Positions 57,178 through 64,000 of a stretch of 64,000 bases of DNA are shown here, piece after piece (within the stretch, counting starts at the first letter, position 1; each line of letters begins with the position of its first letter). The translations under genes were made by a program, and so were the position numbers. The notes below the pieces were generated by a model. It was not told the DNA's origin, did no database searches, and saw only the letters and a list, made by a program, of their open reading frames with translations. This DNA comes from Burkholderia glumae LMG 2196 = ATCC 33617 (GTDB lineage Bacteria > Pseudomonadota > Gammaproteobacteria > Burkholderiales > Burkholderiaceae), in assembly GCF_000960995.1 (NCBI RefSeq), contig NZ_CP009435.1, forward strand, positions 1,612,001 to 1,676,000, given 5' to 3'.

Positions 57178-58404
57178 TCAATCGTCGAGCAGCTGCTCGA
57201 CCAGCTGGACCCAGTGCATCACGGGCGTGGTGGTGCCGCTCTGCAGGTGCGTGATGCAGCCGATGTTGCCCGATACGATCAGCTGCGCGTCGAGTTCGCC
57301 GAGCTTCGCGAGCTTCTGCCGGCGCAGCTTGTACGACAGCGCCGGCTGGGTCAGCGAATAGGTGCCCGCCGAGCCGCAGCAGAGATGGCTGTCGGCCGGC
57401 ACGCGCAGTTCGACGCCGAGCGCCTCGAGCAGCCGCTCGACCTTGCCGCGCGATTGCTGGCCATGCTGCAGCGTGCAGGGCGGATGGTAGGCGACGGTCT
57501 GCCTCGCGCGGTGCCGGGCGAGCGCGACGAGCTGCGGCGCGAAGCCGGCCAGCAGCCCGGACACGTCCTGGGTCAGCTCGACGATGCGGCGCGCCTTGTC
57601 CGCGTAGGCGGCGTCGTCGCGCAGCAGGTGCGCGTACTCGAGCACGGTCGCGCCGCAGCCGCTCGCGTTCATCACGATCGCCTCGGCGCCCTGCTCGATG
57701 AACGGCCACCACGCGTCGATGTTGCGGCGTGCGTCGGCGAGCGCCTCGTCGCGGTAGTTCAGATGCAGCCGGATCGCGCCGCAGCAGCCGGCCTCGGGCG
57801 CGATCACGGTCTCGATGCCGAGCGCGTCGAGCACGCGCGCCGTCGCGATGTTGACGTTCGGCATCATCGCGGGCTGCACGCAGCCGGCCAGCATCAGCAT
57901 CTTGCGCGGATGGCGCGCGCTCGGCCATGCGAGCGGCCGGGTCCGGGCCGGCACCTTGTCGCGCAGCCGCCGCGGCAGCAGCGGGCGCAAATGCTGGCCG
58001 AGCCGCATGGCCGGCGCGAACAGCGCGGCGTTCGGCACGAAGCTCGCGAGCGCGCGGCGCACGAGCCGCTGCGACAGCGGGCGCGGCACGCGCGCGTCCA
58101 CCTGCTGGCGGCCGATCTCGACCAGCCGCCCGTACTGCACGCCCGACGGGCAGGTGCTCTCGCAGCTGCGGCAGGTCAGGCAGCGGTCGAGATGCTGCTG
58201 CGTGCTGCGCGTGACGGGCGCGCCTTCGAGCGTCTGCTTGATCAGGTAGATGCGCCCGCGCGGGCCGTCGAGCTCGTCGCCGAGCAGCTGATAGGTGGGG
58301 CAGGTCGCCGTGCAGAAGCCGCAATGGACGCACTTGCGCAGGATCGATTCGGCTTCGTCGCCGTCGGGGGTGCCGCGGATGAAGTCGGCGAGATTCGTCT
58401 GCAT
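57178..58404 (-). CDS. glcF: Glycolate oxidase iron-sulfur subunit
   Basis: 408 residues. Two 4Fe-4S motifs are present at the N-terminus, CVHCGFCTATCPTY (about 26-39) and CLTCRSCESTCPSGV (about 76-90), followed by two cysteine-rich CCG domains (for example EAGCCGAIRLH). It passes electrons from GlcD/GlcE to the quinone pool. It is 4 nt after glcE. Confidence 0.95.
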   Translation of the reverse strand: MQTNLADFIRGTPDGDEAESILRKCVHCGFCTATCPTYQLLGDELDGPRGRIYLIKQTLEGAPVTRSTQQHLDRCLTCRSCESTCPSGVQYGRLVEIGRQQVDARVPRPLSQRLVRRALASFVPNAALFAPAMRLGQHLRPLLPRRLRDKVPARTRPLAWPSARHPRKMLMLAGCVQPAMMPNVNIATARVLDALGIETVIAPEAGCCGAIRLHLNYRDEALADARRNIDAWWPFIEQGAEAIVMNASGCGATVLEYAHLLRDDAAYADKARRIVELTQDVSGLLAGFAPQLVALARHRARQTVAYHPPCTLQHGQQSRGKVERLLEALGVELRVPADSHLCCGSAGTYSLTQPALSYKLRRQKLAKLGELDAQLIVSGNIGCITHLQSGTTTPVMHWVQLVEQLLDD

Positions 58405-58408
58405 GGGC

Positions 58409-59497
58409 TCAGAGCTCGGGATAGAGCCGGCCGCGATTGAACACGCGGTCCGGGTCGAATGCGGCCTTCAGGCCGCGGTGCATCGCCGCGAGCGGGCCCG
58501 CGAGCGGCGTAAACACGCCGGCGCCGCGATCATAGCCGCTGCCGGCGCGGTACAGCGTGGCGTGGCCGCCCGCCTGCTTGGCGCTGATGCGCACCGTCTG
58601 CGCGTCGGCGTCGGTGATCCACCAGCGCTGCGCGCCGCCCCATTCCATCATCTGCGAGCCGGGCAGGTGCAGCGGCTCGGTGATCGAGGGCAGCGACAGG
58701 CGCCACAGCGCCTGGCCCGGCGCGAGGAGGTTGAAGTACGGATCGTTCTGCTCGCGCACGCCTTCCCAGAAGCGCTCGGCCTCGACCGCATCCACCGCCT
58801 CGCCGCCGAGCGTGGCCTTGGCGGCCTTCACGGCGGCCTCGGCGCCCGACAGCCGCAGCACCAGCGAGCCGAAGCGCCAGACGCTCGCGCTGATCGGAAA
58901 CGGATGGCCTGCCCATTCGTTGAGCTTGCGCACCGCATCGGTCGCGCTCATGTCGAACTTCAGCGTCAGCTCGGCCACCGGCACCGGCAGCACCTTCACC
59001 GACAGCTCGAGCATCAGCCCGAGCGTGCCGAGCGAGCCCGCCATCAGGCGCGACACGTCATAGCCGGCGACGTTCTTGACGACCTGGCCGCCGAAGCGCA
59101 GCACGCTGCCGCGCCCGTTCATCAGCGTGACGCCCAGCACGAAGTCGCGCACCGCGCCGGCGCTGGCGCGGCGCGGCCCGGACAGGCCGGCTGCGATCAC
59201 GCCGCCGAAGGTGGCCGCGGCGCCGAAGCCCGGCGGCTCGAACGCCAGCATCTGGCCGTGCGCGGCGAGCTCCGCCTCGATCTGCGCGAGCGGCGTGCCG
59301 GCCCGCGCGGTGATCACCAGCTCGGCGGGGTCGTACGACACGATGCCGTGATGCGCGCGCGTGTCGAGTATCTCGCCGTCGAGCGACTGGCCGTACCAGT
59401 CCTTCGTGCCGCCGCCGCGAATCCGCAGGCCGCGGCCGTCGGCGGCCGCCGCGCGGATGCGTTCGGCCCAGTGCGCGACGATGTCGTCCTGTTCCAT
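58409..59497 (-). CDS. glcE: Glycolate oxidase FAD-binding subunit GlcE
   Basis: 362 residues with a PCMH-type FAD domain: LRIRGGGTKDWYG, then LAFEPPGFGAAATFGGVIAAGLSGPRR, and VKNVAGYDVSRLMAGSLGTLGLMLE. It is a diverged paralogue of GlcD needed for the complex. Start MEQDDIVAHW at 59497. The 99-nt gap after glcD contains a near-perfect palindrome (59539-59557) and a TACAAT box on minus. Confidence 0.93.
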   Translation of the reverse strand: MEQDDIVAHWAERIRAAAADGRGLRIRGGGTKDWYGQSLDGEILDTRAHHGIVSYDPAELVITARAGTPLAQIEAELAAHGQMLAFEPPGFGAAATFGGVIAAGLSGPRRASAGAVRDFVLGVTLMNGRGSVLRFGGQVVKNVAGYDVSRLMAGSLGTLGLMLELSVKVLPVPVAELTLKFDMSATDAVRKLNEWAGHPFPISASVWRFGSLVLRLSGAEAAVKAAKATLGGEAVDAVEAERFWEGVREQNDPYFNLLAPGQALWRLSLPSITEPLHLPGSQMMEWGGAQRWWITDADAQTVRISAKQAGGHATLYRAGSGYDRGAGVFTPLAGPLAAMHRGLKAAFDPDRVFNRGRLYPEL

Positions 59498-59596
59498 CCG
59501 GTGCCGCCTCGTCCTCAAATTTTTGTGCCTCGATTGTACCGGCGCCGTCGGCGCCGGCAGTCGGGCGAACCCCCTAGATCCCGCCGCCCGGGCCGT

Positions 59597-61114
59597 TCAG
59601 AAGCGCGGCAGCCCCGGGTGCGGCAGCAGGCCCCCGCGCACGTGCAGGCGGCCGTACTCGGCGCAGCGCGCGCGGCTCGGGATGCCCTTGTCGGGGTTGA
59701 GCAGGTTGGCGGGATCGAACGCGCGCTTGACGGCGAAGAATGCGTCGCGTTCCTCGGGCGAGAACTGCACGCACATCGAGTTGAGCTTCTCGACGCCCAC
59801 GCCGTGCTCGCCCGTCACCGTGCCGCCCAGTTCGACGCAGCTCTCGAGAATGTCGGCGCCGAACAGCTCGGCGCGATGCAGCTGGTCGGGATCGTTGCCG
59901 TCGAACAGAATCAGCGGGTGCATGTTGCCGTCGCCCGCATGGAACACGTTGATGCAGCGCAGGCCATAGCGCGCCTCCATCTGCTCGATGCGCGCGAGCA
60001 GCGGGCCGATCGCGCGGCGCGGCACGGTGCCGTCCATGCAGTAGTAGTCGGGCGAGATGCGGCCCGCGGCCGGGAACGCGTTCTTGCGGCCCGACCAGAA
60101 CCGCAGCCGCTCGCTTTCCGAGCGCGAGACCTGGATGCGGGTCGCGCCGCTCTGCTCGAGCACCGCCTTGACGCGCGCGATCTCCTCGAGCACCTCGTCG
60201 GGCGTACCGTCCGATTCGCAGAGCAGGATCGCGGCCGCGTCGAGGTCGTAGCCGGCCTGCGTGAACGCCTCGACCGCCTGCGTGGCAGGCCGATCCATCA
60301 TCTCGAGCCCGGCCGGCACGATGCCCGCCGCGATGATCGCGGCCACCGCCTCGCCGCCCTTCACCACGTCGTCGAAGCTCGCCATCACGAGCTGCGCGGC
60401 CTGCGGCTTCGGGATCAGCCGCACCGTGACCTCGGTCACGATCGCGAACATGCCCTCGCTGCCGATCATCACGGCAAGCAGGTCGAGGCCGGGCGTATCG
60501 AGCGCCAGCGAGCCGAACTCGACCACGTCGCCGTCGATCGTCACCGCGCGCACGCGCAGCACGTTGTGCACCGTCAGCCCGTACTTCAGGCAGTGGACGC
60601 CGCCCGAATTCTCGGCGACGTTGCCGCCGATGGTGCAGGCGATCTGCGAGGACGGGTCGGGCGCGTAGTAGAGCCCGTAGGGCGCGGCGGCCTCCGAGAT
60701 CGCGAGGTTGCGCACGCCGGGCTGGACCGTTGCGGTGCGCGCGTAGGAGTCGACCTCGACGATGCGCGTGAAGCGCGCGAGCGAGACCACGATCCCGCTC
60801 TCGTGGGGCAGCGCGCCGCCCGACAGGCTGGTGCCGGCGCCGCGCGGCACGATCGGCACGTTCATGCGGCGACAGATCTGCACGATGCGTTGCACCTGCG
60901 ATTCGGTTTCCGGCAGCGCCACCGCGAGCGGCAGCCGCCGCCAGGCGGCAAGGCCGTCGCACTCGTAGGCGGCGGTGTCCTCGTCGCGGTGCAGCAGGCA
61001 GTGGCTCGGCAGCACCGCCATCAGCGCCTGCACGACTTCGCGCTGGCGCTGCGCCCGGGTGGCCGGGTCCGGCAGCGTGCCGGCCGGGTGGATCGCGGGT
61101 TCGGCGGCGTTCAT
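59597..61114 (-). CDS. glcD: Glycolate oxidase subunit GlcD
   Basis: A 505-residue catalytic flavoprotein that oxidises glycolate (and D-lactate) to the 2-oxo acid. FAD-binding stretch VPRGAGTSLSGGALP, SQIACTIGGNVAENSGGVHCLKYG and MIGSEGMFAIVTE. The C-terminal FAD-oxidase domain has HAGDGNMHP and GEHGVGVEKL. The start overlaps the stop of the upstream FAD oxidase gene by 4 nt. Confidence 0.95.
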   Translation of the reverse strand: MNAAEPAIHPAGTLPDPATRAQRQREVVQALMAVLPSHCLLHRDEDTAAYECDGLAAWRRLPLAVALPETESQVQRIVQICRRMNVPIVPRGAGTSLSGGALPHESGIVVSLARFTRIVEVDSYARTATVQPGVRNLAISEAAAPYGLYYAPDPSSQIACTIGGNVAENSGGVHCLKYGLTVHNVLRVRAVTIDGDVVEFGSLALDTPGLDLLAVMIGSEGMFAIVTEVTVRLIPKPQAAQLVMASFDDVVKGGEAVAAIIAAGIVPAGLEMMDRPATQAVEAFTQAGYDLDAAAILLCESDGTPDEVLEEIARVKAVLEQSGATRIQVSRSESERLRFWSGRKNAFPAAGRISPDYYCMDGTVPRRAIGPLLARIEQMEARYGLRCINVFHAGDGNMHPLILFDGNDPDQLHRAELFGADILESCVELGGTVTGEHGVGVEKLNSMCVQFSPEERDAFFAVKRAFDPANLLNPDKGIPSRARCAEYGRLHVRGGLLPHPGLPRF

Positions 61115-62526
61115 GCGTCGAGGCTGAAGATCTTGCCGGGGTTCATCAGGTTGCGCGGGTCCAGCGCGAGCTTGATCGCGCGCATCGTCTCGATGGCGTT
61201 CTCGCCGTGCTCGGCCGCGAGGAAACGCATCTTGTGCAGGCCCACGCCGTGTTCGCCGGTGCAGGTGCCGCCCATGCGCAGCGCGCGCTCGACGATGCGC
61301 TGGTTGATCTGCTCGGCTTCCTCGAGCTCTTCCGGCCGGGCCGGATCGATCAGGATCGCGACGTGGAAATTGCCGTCGCCGACATGGCCGACGATCGGGC
61401 AGGGCAGCGTCGAGGCGCGCAGGTCGAGCTCGGTTTCCTCGACGCATTCGGCCAGCCGCGAGATCGGCACGCAGACGTCGGTGGTCACCGCGCGGCAGCC
61501 GGGCTTCAGCTGCAACATGCCGAAGAACGCGTTGTGGCGCGCCGACCAGAGGCGCGTGCGGTCCTCCGGGCGCGTCGCCCATTCGAAGCCGCGGCCGCGG
61601 TTCTGCGCGGCCAGCTCCTGCACGCGCTCGGCCTGCTCGCGCACGCCGGCCTCGGTGCCGTGGAATTCGAAGAACAGCGTGGGCGCCTCGGCGAGCGTCA
61701 GGTTCGAGTGGCGGTTGATGGCGCGCACGCCGAGCGCGTCGACGAACTCGACACGCGCGATCGGCACGCCGATCTGGATCGTCTCGATCACCGAGCGCAC
61801 CGCGTCGCCCATCGACGGGAACGTGCAGATGGCGGCCGACACCGCCTCGGGCAGCGGATGCAGGCGCAGCGTGATTTCCGTGATCACCCCGAGAGTGCCC
61901 TCGGAGCCGACGAACAGGCGCGTGAGGTCGTAGCCGGCCGAGGACTTGCGCGCGCGGCTGCCGGCCTTCACGACGCGGCCGTCGGCCAGCACGGCGGTCA
62001 GGCCGAGCACGTTCTCACGCATCGTGCCGTAGCGCACGGCGTTGGTGCCCGAGGCCCGCGTGGCGGTCATGCCGCCGATGCTGGCGTCGGCGCCCGGATC
62101 GATCGGGAAGAACAGGCCGGTGTCGCGCAGCGCCTCGTTGAGCGTCTTGCGCGTGATGCCTGGCTCGACCGTCACGGTCAGGTCGTCGGCGTCGATCGAC
62201 AGCACGCGATTCATGCGCGACAGGTCGAGCGAGACGCCGCCGCGCACCGCGAGCAGGTGGCCTTCGAGCGAGGAGCCGGCGCCGTAGGGGATCAGCGGCA
62301 CGCCGTGCTGCGCGCAGAGCGTGACGACGGTGCGGACCTCGTCGGCATGCTGCGCGAACACCACGGCGTCGGGCAGTTCGGGATCGAACGGCGATTCGTC
62401 GCGGCCGTGATGGGCGCGGACCGCTTCCGAGGTCGACACGCGTTCGCCGAACGCGGCGACCAGCGCCGCGCGCAGCGCATCGGGGAACGGGCGGCGCAGC
62501 GACGCCGGGGGGGCGGGGTGGTTCAC
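61111..62526 (-). CDS. FAD-binding oxidase, D-lactate dehydrogenase / GlcD-like (GTG start)
   Basis: 471 residues, same fold as GlcD: IPYGAGSSLEGHLLAVRGG, GADASIGGMTATRASGTNAVRYGTM, SEGTLGVITEITLRLHP, GHVGDGNFHVAI and GEHGVGLHK. It resembles mitochondrial-type D-lactate dehydrogenases more than glcD. Start GTG at 62526 with AAGGAG 6 nt upstream; no suitable ATG exists. It leads the glc operon and may supply D-lactate or 2-hydroxyacid oxidation beside glycolate oxidase. The exact substrate is unproven. Confidence 0.87.
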   Translation of the reverse strand: MNHPAPPASLRRPFPDALRAALVAAFGERVSTSEAVRAHHGRDESPFDPELPDAVVFAQHADEVRTVVTLCAQHGVPLIPYGAGSSLEGHLLAVRGGVSLDLSRMNRVLSIDADDLTVTVEPGITRKTLNEALRDTGLFFPIDPGADASIGGMTATRASGTNAVRYGTMRENVLGLTAVLADGRVVKAGSRARKSSAGYDLTRLFVGSEGTLGVITEITLRLHPLPEAVSAAICTFPSMGDAVRSVIETIQIGVPIARVEFVDALGVRAINRHSNLTLAEAPTLFFEFHGTEAGVREQAERVQELAAQNRGRGFEWATRPEDRTRLWSARHNAFFGMLQLKPGCRAVTTDVCVPISRLAECVEETELDLRASTLPCPIVGHVGDGNFHVAILIDPARPEELEEAEQINQRIVERALRMGGTCTGEHGVGLHKMRFLAAEHGENAIETMRAIKLALDPRNLMNPGKIFSLDA

Positions 62527-62793
62527 GCGTGTCTCCTTGGGGCGATTGGCTCGAGGTCGTGCGTAGCATGCCGCGCGCGGCGGGCACGGCGCCGTCTGGC
62601 CCGTCTTGTCGGGGCCGGCCTTCGACGCGCGGCCCGCGCGGGCCGGCGACCCGCGAATCATTTTACGCGCAAAGCCGGCCGCCGCGCGGCGGCCGGCGCT
62701 GGGATAATGGCAGCGGGCAGCGGGCTGCCACGGCCGCCCGCTCCGGCGGCGCCGGGCCCGGGCCGGCGGGCCGCGTGGCAGACGCCGCCCGGC

Positions 62794-62883
62794 CGGCGCG
62801 CCCTTGCCGCGGCGCCCGCCTCGCTGCGCGCCATCGCTCGCGCAACGCGTGCGCCCGGCGGGCGCCGCGGCAAGGGCGCGCCG
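62794..62883. repeat. 27-bp perfect inverted repeat with 36-nt spacer
   Basis: Arms 62794-62820 and 62857-62883 are exact complements over 27 bp (outer CGGCGCGCCCTTGCC...). The 36-nt loop has shorter internal complementarity. It lies in the 443-bp divergent region between the FAD oxidase and cobalamin adenosyltransferase genes (62527-62969), which holds no gene. There is no T tract, so it is not an intrinsic terminator. It is much longer than ordinary regulatory palindromes and resembles a palindromic repeat element or a decayed mobile-element end. Confidence 0.85.
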
Positions 62884-62969
62884 ACGCGCGGGTCCGCGCG
62901 CCGCTCGAATGCGGACCGGGGGCCGGCCGAGCCTGCCACCAACACGACACGACACGACGAGGACACGAG

Positions 62970-63521
62970 ATGGGCAACCGCCTGAGCAAGATTGCGACCC
63001 GCACCGGCGACGACGGTACGACCGGCCTTGGCGACGGCAGCCGGGTCGGCAAGGACGACGTGCGGATCGCGGCGATCGGTGACGTCGACGAACTGAATTC
63101 GCAGCTCGGTGTGCTGCTGGCCGAGCCGCTGCCCGAGGACCTGCGCGGTGCGCTGTCGGCAATCCAGCACGATCTGTTCGACCTCGGCGGCGAACTGTGC
63201 ATGCCGGGCCACGTGGCGATGACCGACGCGCATCTGGCGCGGCTCGACGACTGGCTGGCGCACTACAACGCGCAGCTGCCGCCGCTCAAGGAGTTCATCC
63301 TGCCCGGCGGCTCGCGCGCGGCGGCGCTCGCGCACGTCTGCCGCACCGTGTGCCGGCGCGCCGAGCGTTCGATCGTGACGCTCGGCGCGGCCGGCGAGGT
63401 GGCGCCCGCGCCGCGCCGCTACGTCAACCGGCTCTCGGACCTGCTGTTCGTGTTCGCGCGCGTGCTCAACCGCGCGGCCGGCGGCCGCGACGTGCTTTGG
63501 GAGCACGGCCGCCCCGAGTGA
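62970..63521 (+). CDS. Cob(I)alamin adenosyltransferase, PduO type
   Basis: A 183-residue trimeric enzyme that adds the adenosyl group to cobalamin. ATP-binding N-terminus TRTGDDGTTGLGDGSRVGKDD (about 8-28), the conserved CRRAERSIV and the C-terminal YVNRLSDLLFVFAR are present. ACGAGGA gives a modest ribosome site. It stands alone next to the glc genes; no cobalamin cluster is visible in the window. Confidence 0.94.
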   Translation: MGNRLSKIATRTGDDGTTGLGDGSRVGKDDVRIAAIGDVDELNSQLGVLLAEPLPEDLRGALSAIQHDLFDLGGELCMPGHVAMTDAHLARLDDWLAHYNAQLPPLKEFILPGGSRAAALAHVCRTVCRRAERSIVTLGAAGEVAPAPRRYVNRLSDLLFVFARVLNRAAGGRDVLWEHGRPE

Positions 63522-63626
63522 GGCGGGCGGCGCGGGCGGTCGCGCCGCGCCGGCATTGCATCGGCGGCAGCATCGGGCAGGGTCGCCGCAACTGCGGCAA
63601 TTCGCCCATCTCAATATTCGGCTTTA

Positions 63627-63649
63627 AAAATGTATCGTGTATGAATCTT
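63627..63649 (+). promoter_or_regulatory. Candidate NsrR operator upstream of hmp
   Basis: An 11-1-11 imperfect dyad: left AAAATGTATCG, centre T, right GTATGAATCTT. Compared with the NsrR half-site AAGATGCATTT, 7 of 11 and 8 of 11 bases match. It lies 28 bp before the hmp start codon in an AT-rich patch, where a nitric-oxide-responsive repressor of hmp is expected. Confidence 0.5.
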
Positions 63650-63676
63650 TAAACCGACCGCCGATGGAGAAGAACG

Positions 63677-64000
63677 ATGACGACGCTCACCGCCGAGCAG
63701 ATGGACCGTGTCAAGGCAAGCGCCCCAATGCTTGCCGCCGAAGGGCCGAAGATCGCGCGGCACTTCTATCAGCGGATGTTCCGTCGCCATCCCGAATTGC
63801 GAAACCTGTTCAACCAATCGCATCAGAAGGCGGGCGGCGGCCAGCCCGAGGCGCTGGCGCGGGCGGTGTGGGCATACGCCGCGAACATCGACAATCTCGG
63901 CGCGCTCGGCGGCGCGGTCTCGCGCATCGCGCACAAGCACGTGAGCCTGTCGGTGCGGCCCGAGCATTACCCGATCGTCGGTGACAACCTGCTGGCCGCG
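63677..64000 (+). CDS. hmp: Flavohaemoglobin, N-terminal globin domain (cut by window edge)
   Basis: 108 residues are visible, starting MTTLTAEQM. The globin pattern is clear: ARHFYQRMFRRHPELRNLFNQSHQ, with Tyr at position B10 (HFYQRM) and a Gln in the NQSHQ region, as in nitric-oxide dioxygenases. IAHKHVSLSVRPEHYPIVGDNLL carries the proximal haem histidine. The FAD/NAD reductase half should lie beyond the edge. A stand-alone globin cannot be fully excluded. Confidence 0.85.
   Translation, partial: MTTLTAEQMDRVKASAPMLAAEGPKIARHFYQRMFRRHPELRNLFNQSHQKAGGGQPEALARAVWAYAANIDNLGALGGAVSRIAHKHVSLSVRPEHYPIVGDNLLAA

Overview
The window is GC-rich chromosomal DNA of a beta-proteobacterium, almost certainly Burkholderia sensu stricto. 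A plant-associated species of the gladioli/glumae/plantarii type is possible, but the species cannot be fixed from the sequence alone. The evidence is the protein sequences themselves and the gene order: gltIJKL beside a glutamate dehydrogenase tail, recG-oxyR-dps-ubiA, queA-tgt-yajC-secD-secF, and purH-ruvCAB. Nearly everything is housekeeping. I see no prophage, insertion sequence, CRISPR array, tRNA, rRNA operon or secondary-metabolite cluster.

Layout. 1-3.5 kb: end of a glutamate dehydrogenase gene, then the gltI-J-K-L acidic amino-acid ABC importer, with an attenuator-like hairpin after the binding-protein gene. 3.5-7.1 kb: a class II glutamine amidotransferase, dihydroorotase pyrC, a DUF3025 gene and the RNase P RNA gene. 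7.1-9.7 kb: an OsmC protein, an AT-rich island driving a probable small RNA, then rplM-rpsI and erpA. 9.7-15.9 kb: anmK, tyrS-dtd, a phosphoglycerate-mutase-like phosphatase, a ParB-fold lipoprotein and an MpaB-type oxygenase. 15.9-24.5 kb: a long minus-strand run of pepP, ubiH, dusB, fis, purH, ruvC, ruvA and ruvB. 24.7-32.2 kb: a GST-like protein, an FMN glutamate-synthase-like protein, nudJ-mnmA and the three-gene transhydrogenase pntAA-AB-B. 32.2-34.7 kb: a broken VOC/YafY gene pair and an RlmL-type rRNA methyltransferase. 34.8-42.9 kb: a large membrane protein of the 'site-specific recombinase' family, the pqiA-pqiA-pqiB-pqiC lipid-transport operon, and cytochrome b561 with two YceI proteins. 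43.1-49.2 kb: queA-tgt-yajC-secD-secF. 49.4-55.3 kb: recG, oxyR, two unannotated small ORFs, dps and ubiA. 55.5-62.5 kb: proC, yggS and a glycolate/D-lactate oxidase cluster (an FAD oxidase plus glcD-E-F). 62.5-64 kb: a 27-bp perfect inverted repeat, a cobalamin adenosyltransferase, and the start of flavohaemoglobin hmp behind a probable NsrR site.

The least routine observations are: a roughly 90-nt candidate small RNA whose hairpin loop is an anti-Shine-Dalgarno CU tract (7879-7969); a deletion-like out-of-frame junction that fuses a VOC gene to a YafY/WYL regulator while the upstream palindrome survives (32181-33220); a 27-bp perfect inverted repeat in the 62.5-63 kb divergent intergenic region; and the oxyR-dps interval, which lacks the katG that I recall being there in B. 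pseudomallei but holds two small ORFs and an AT-rich dyad.
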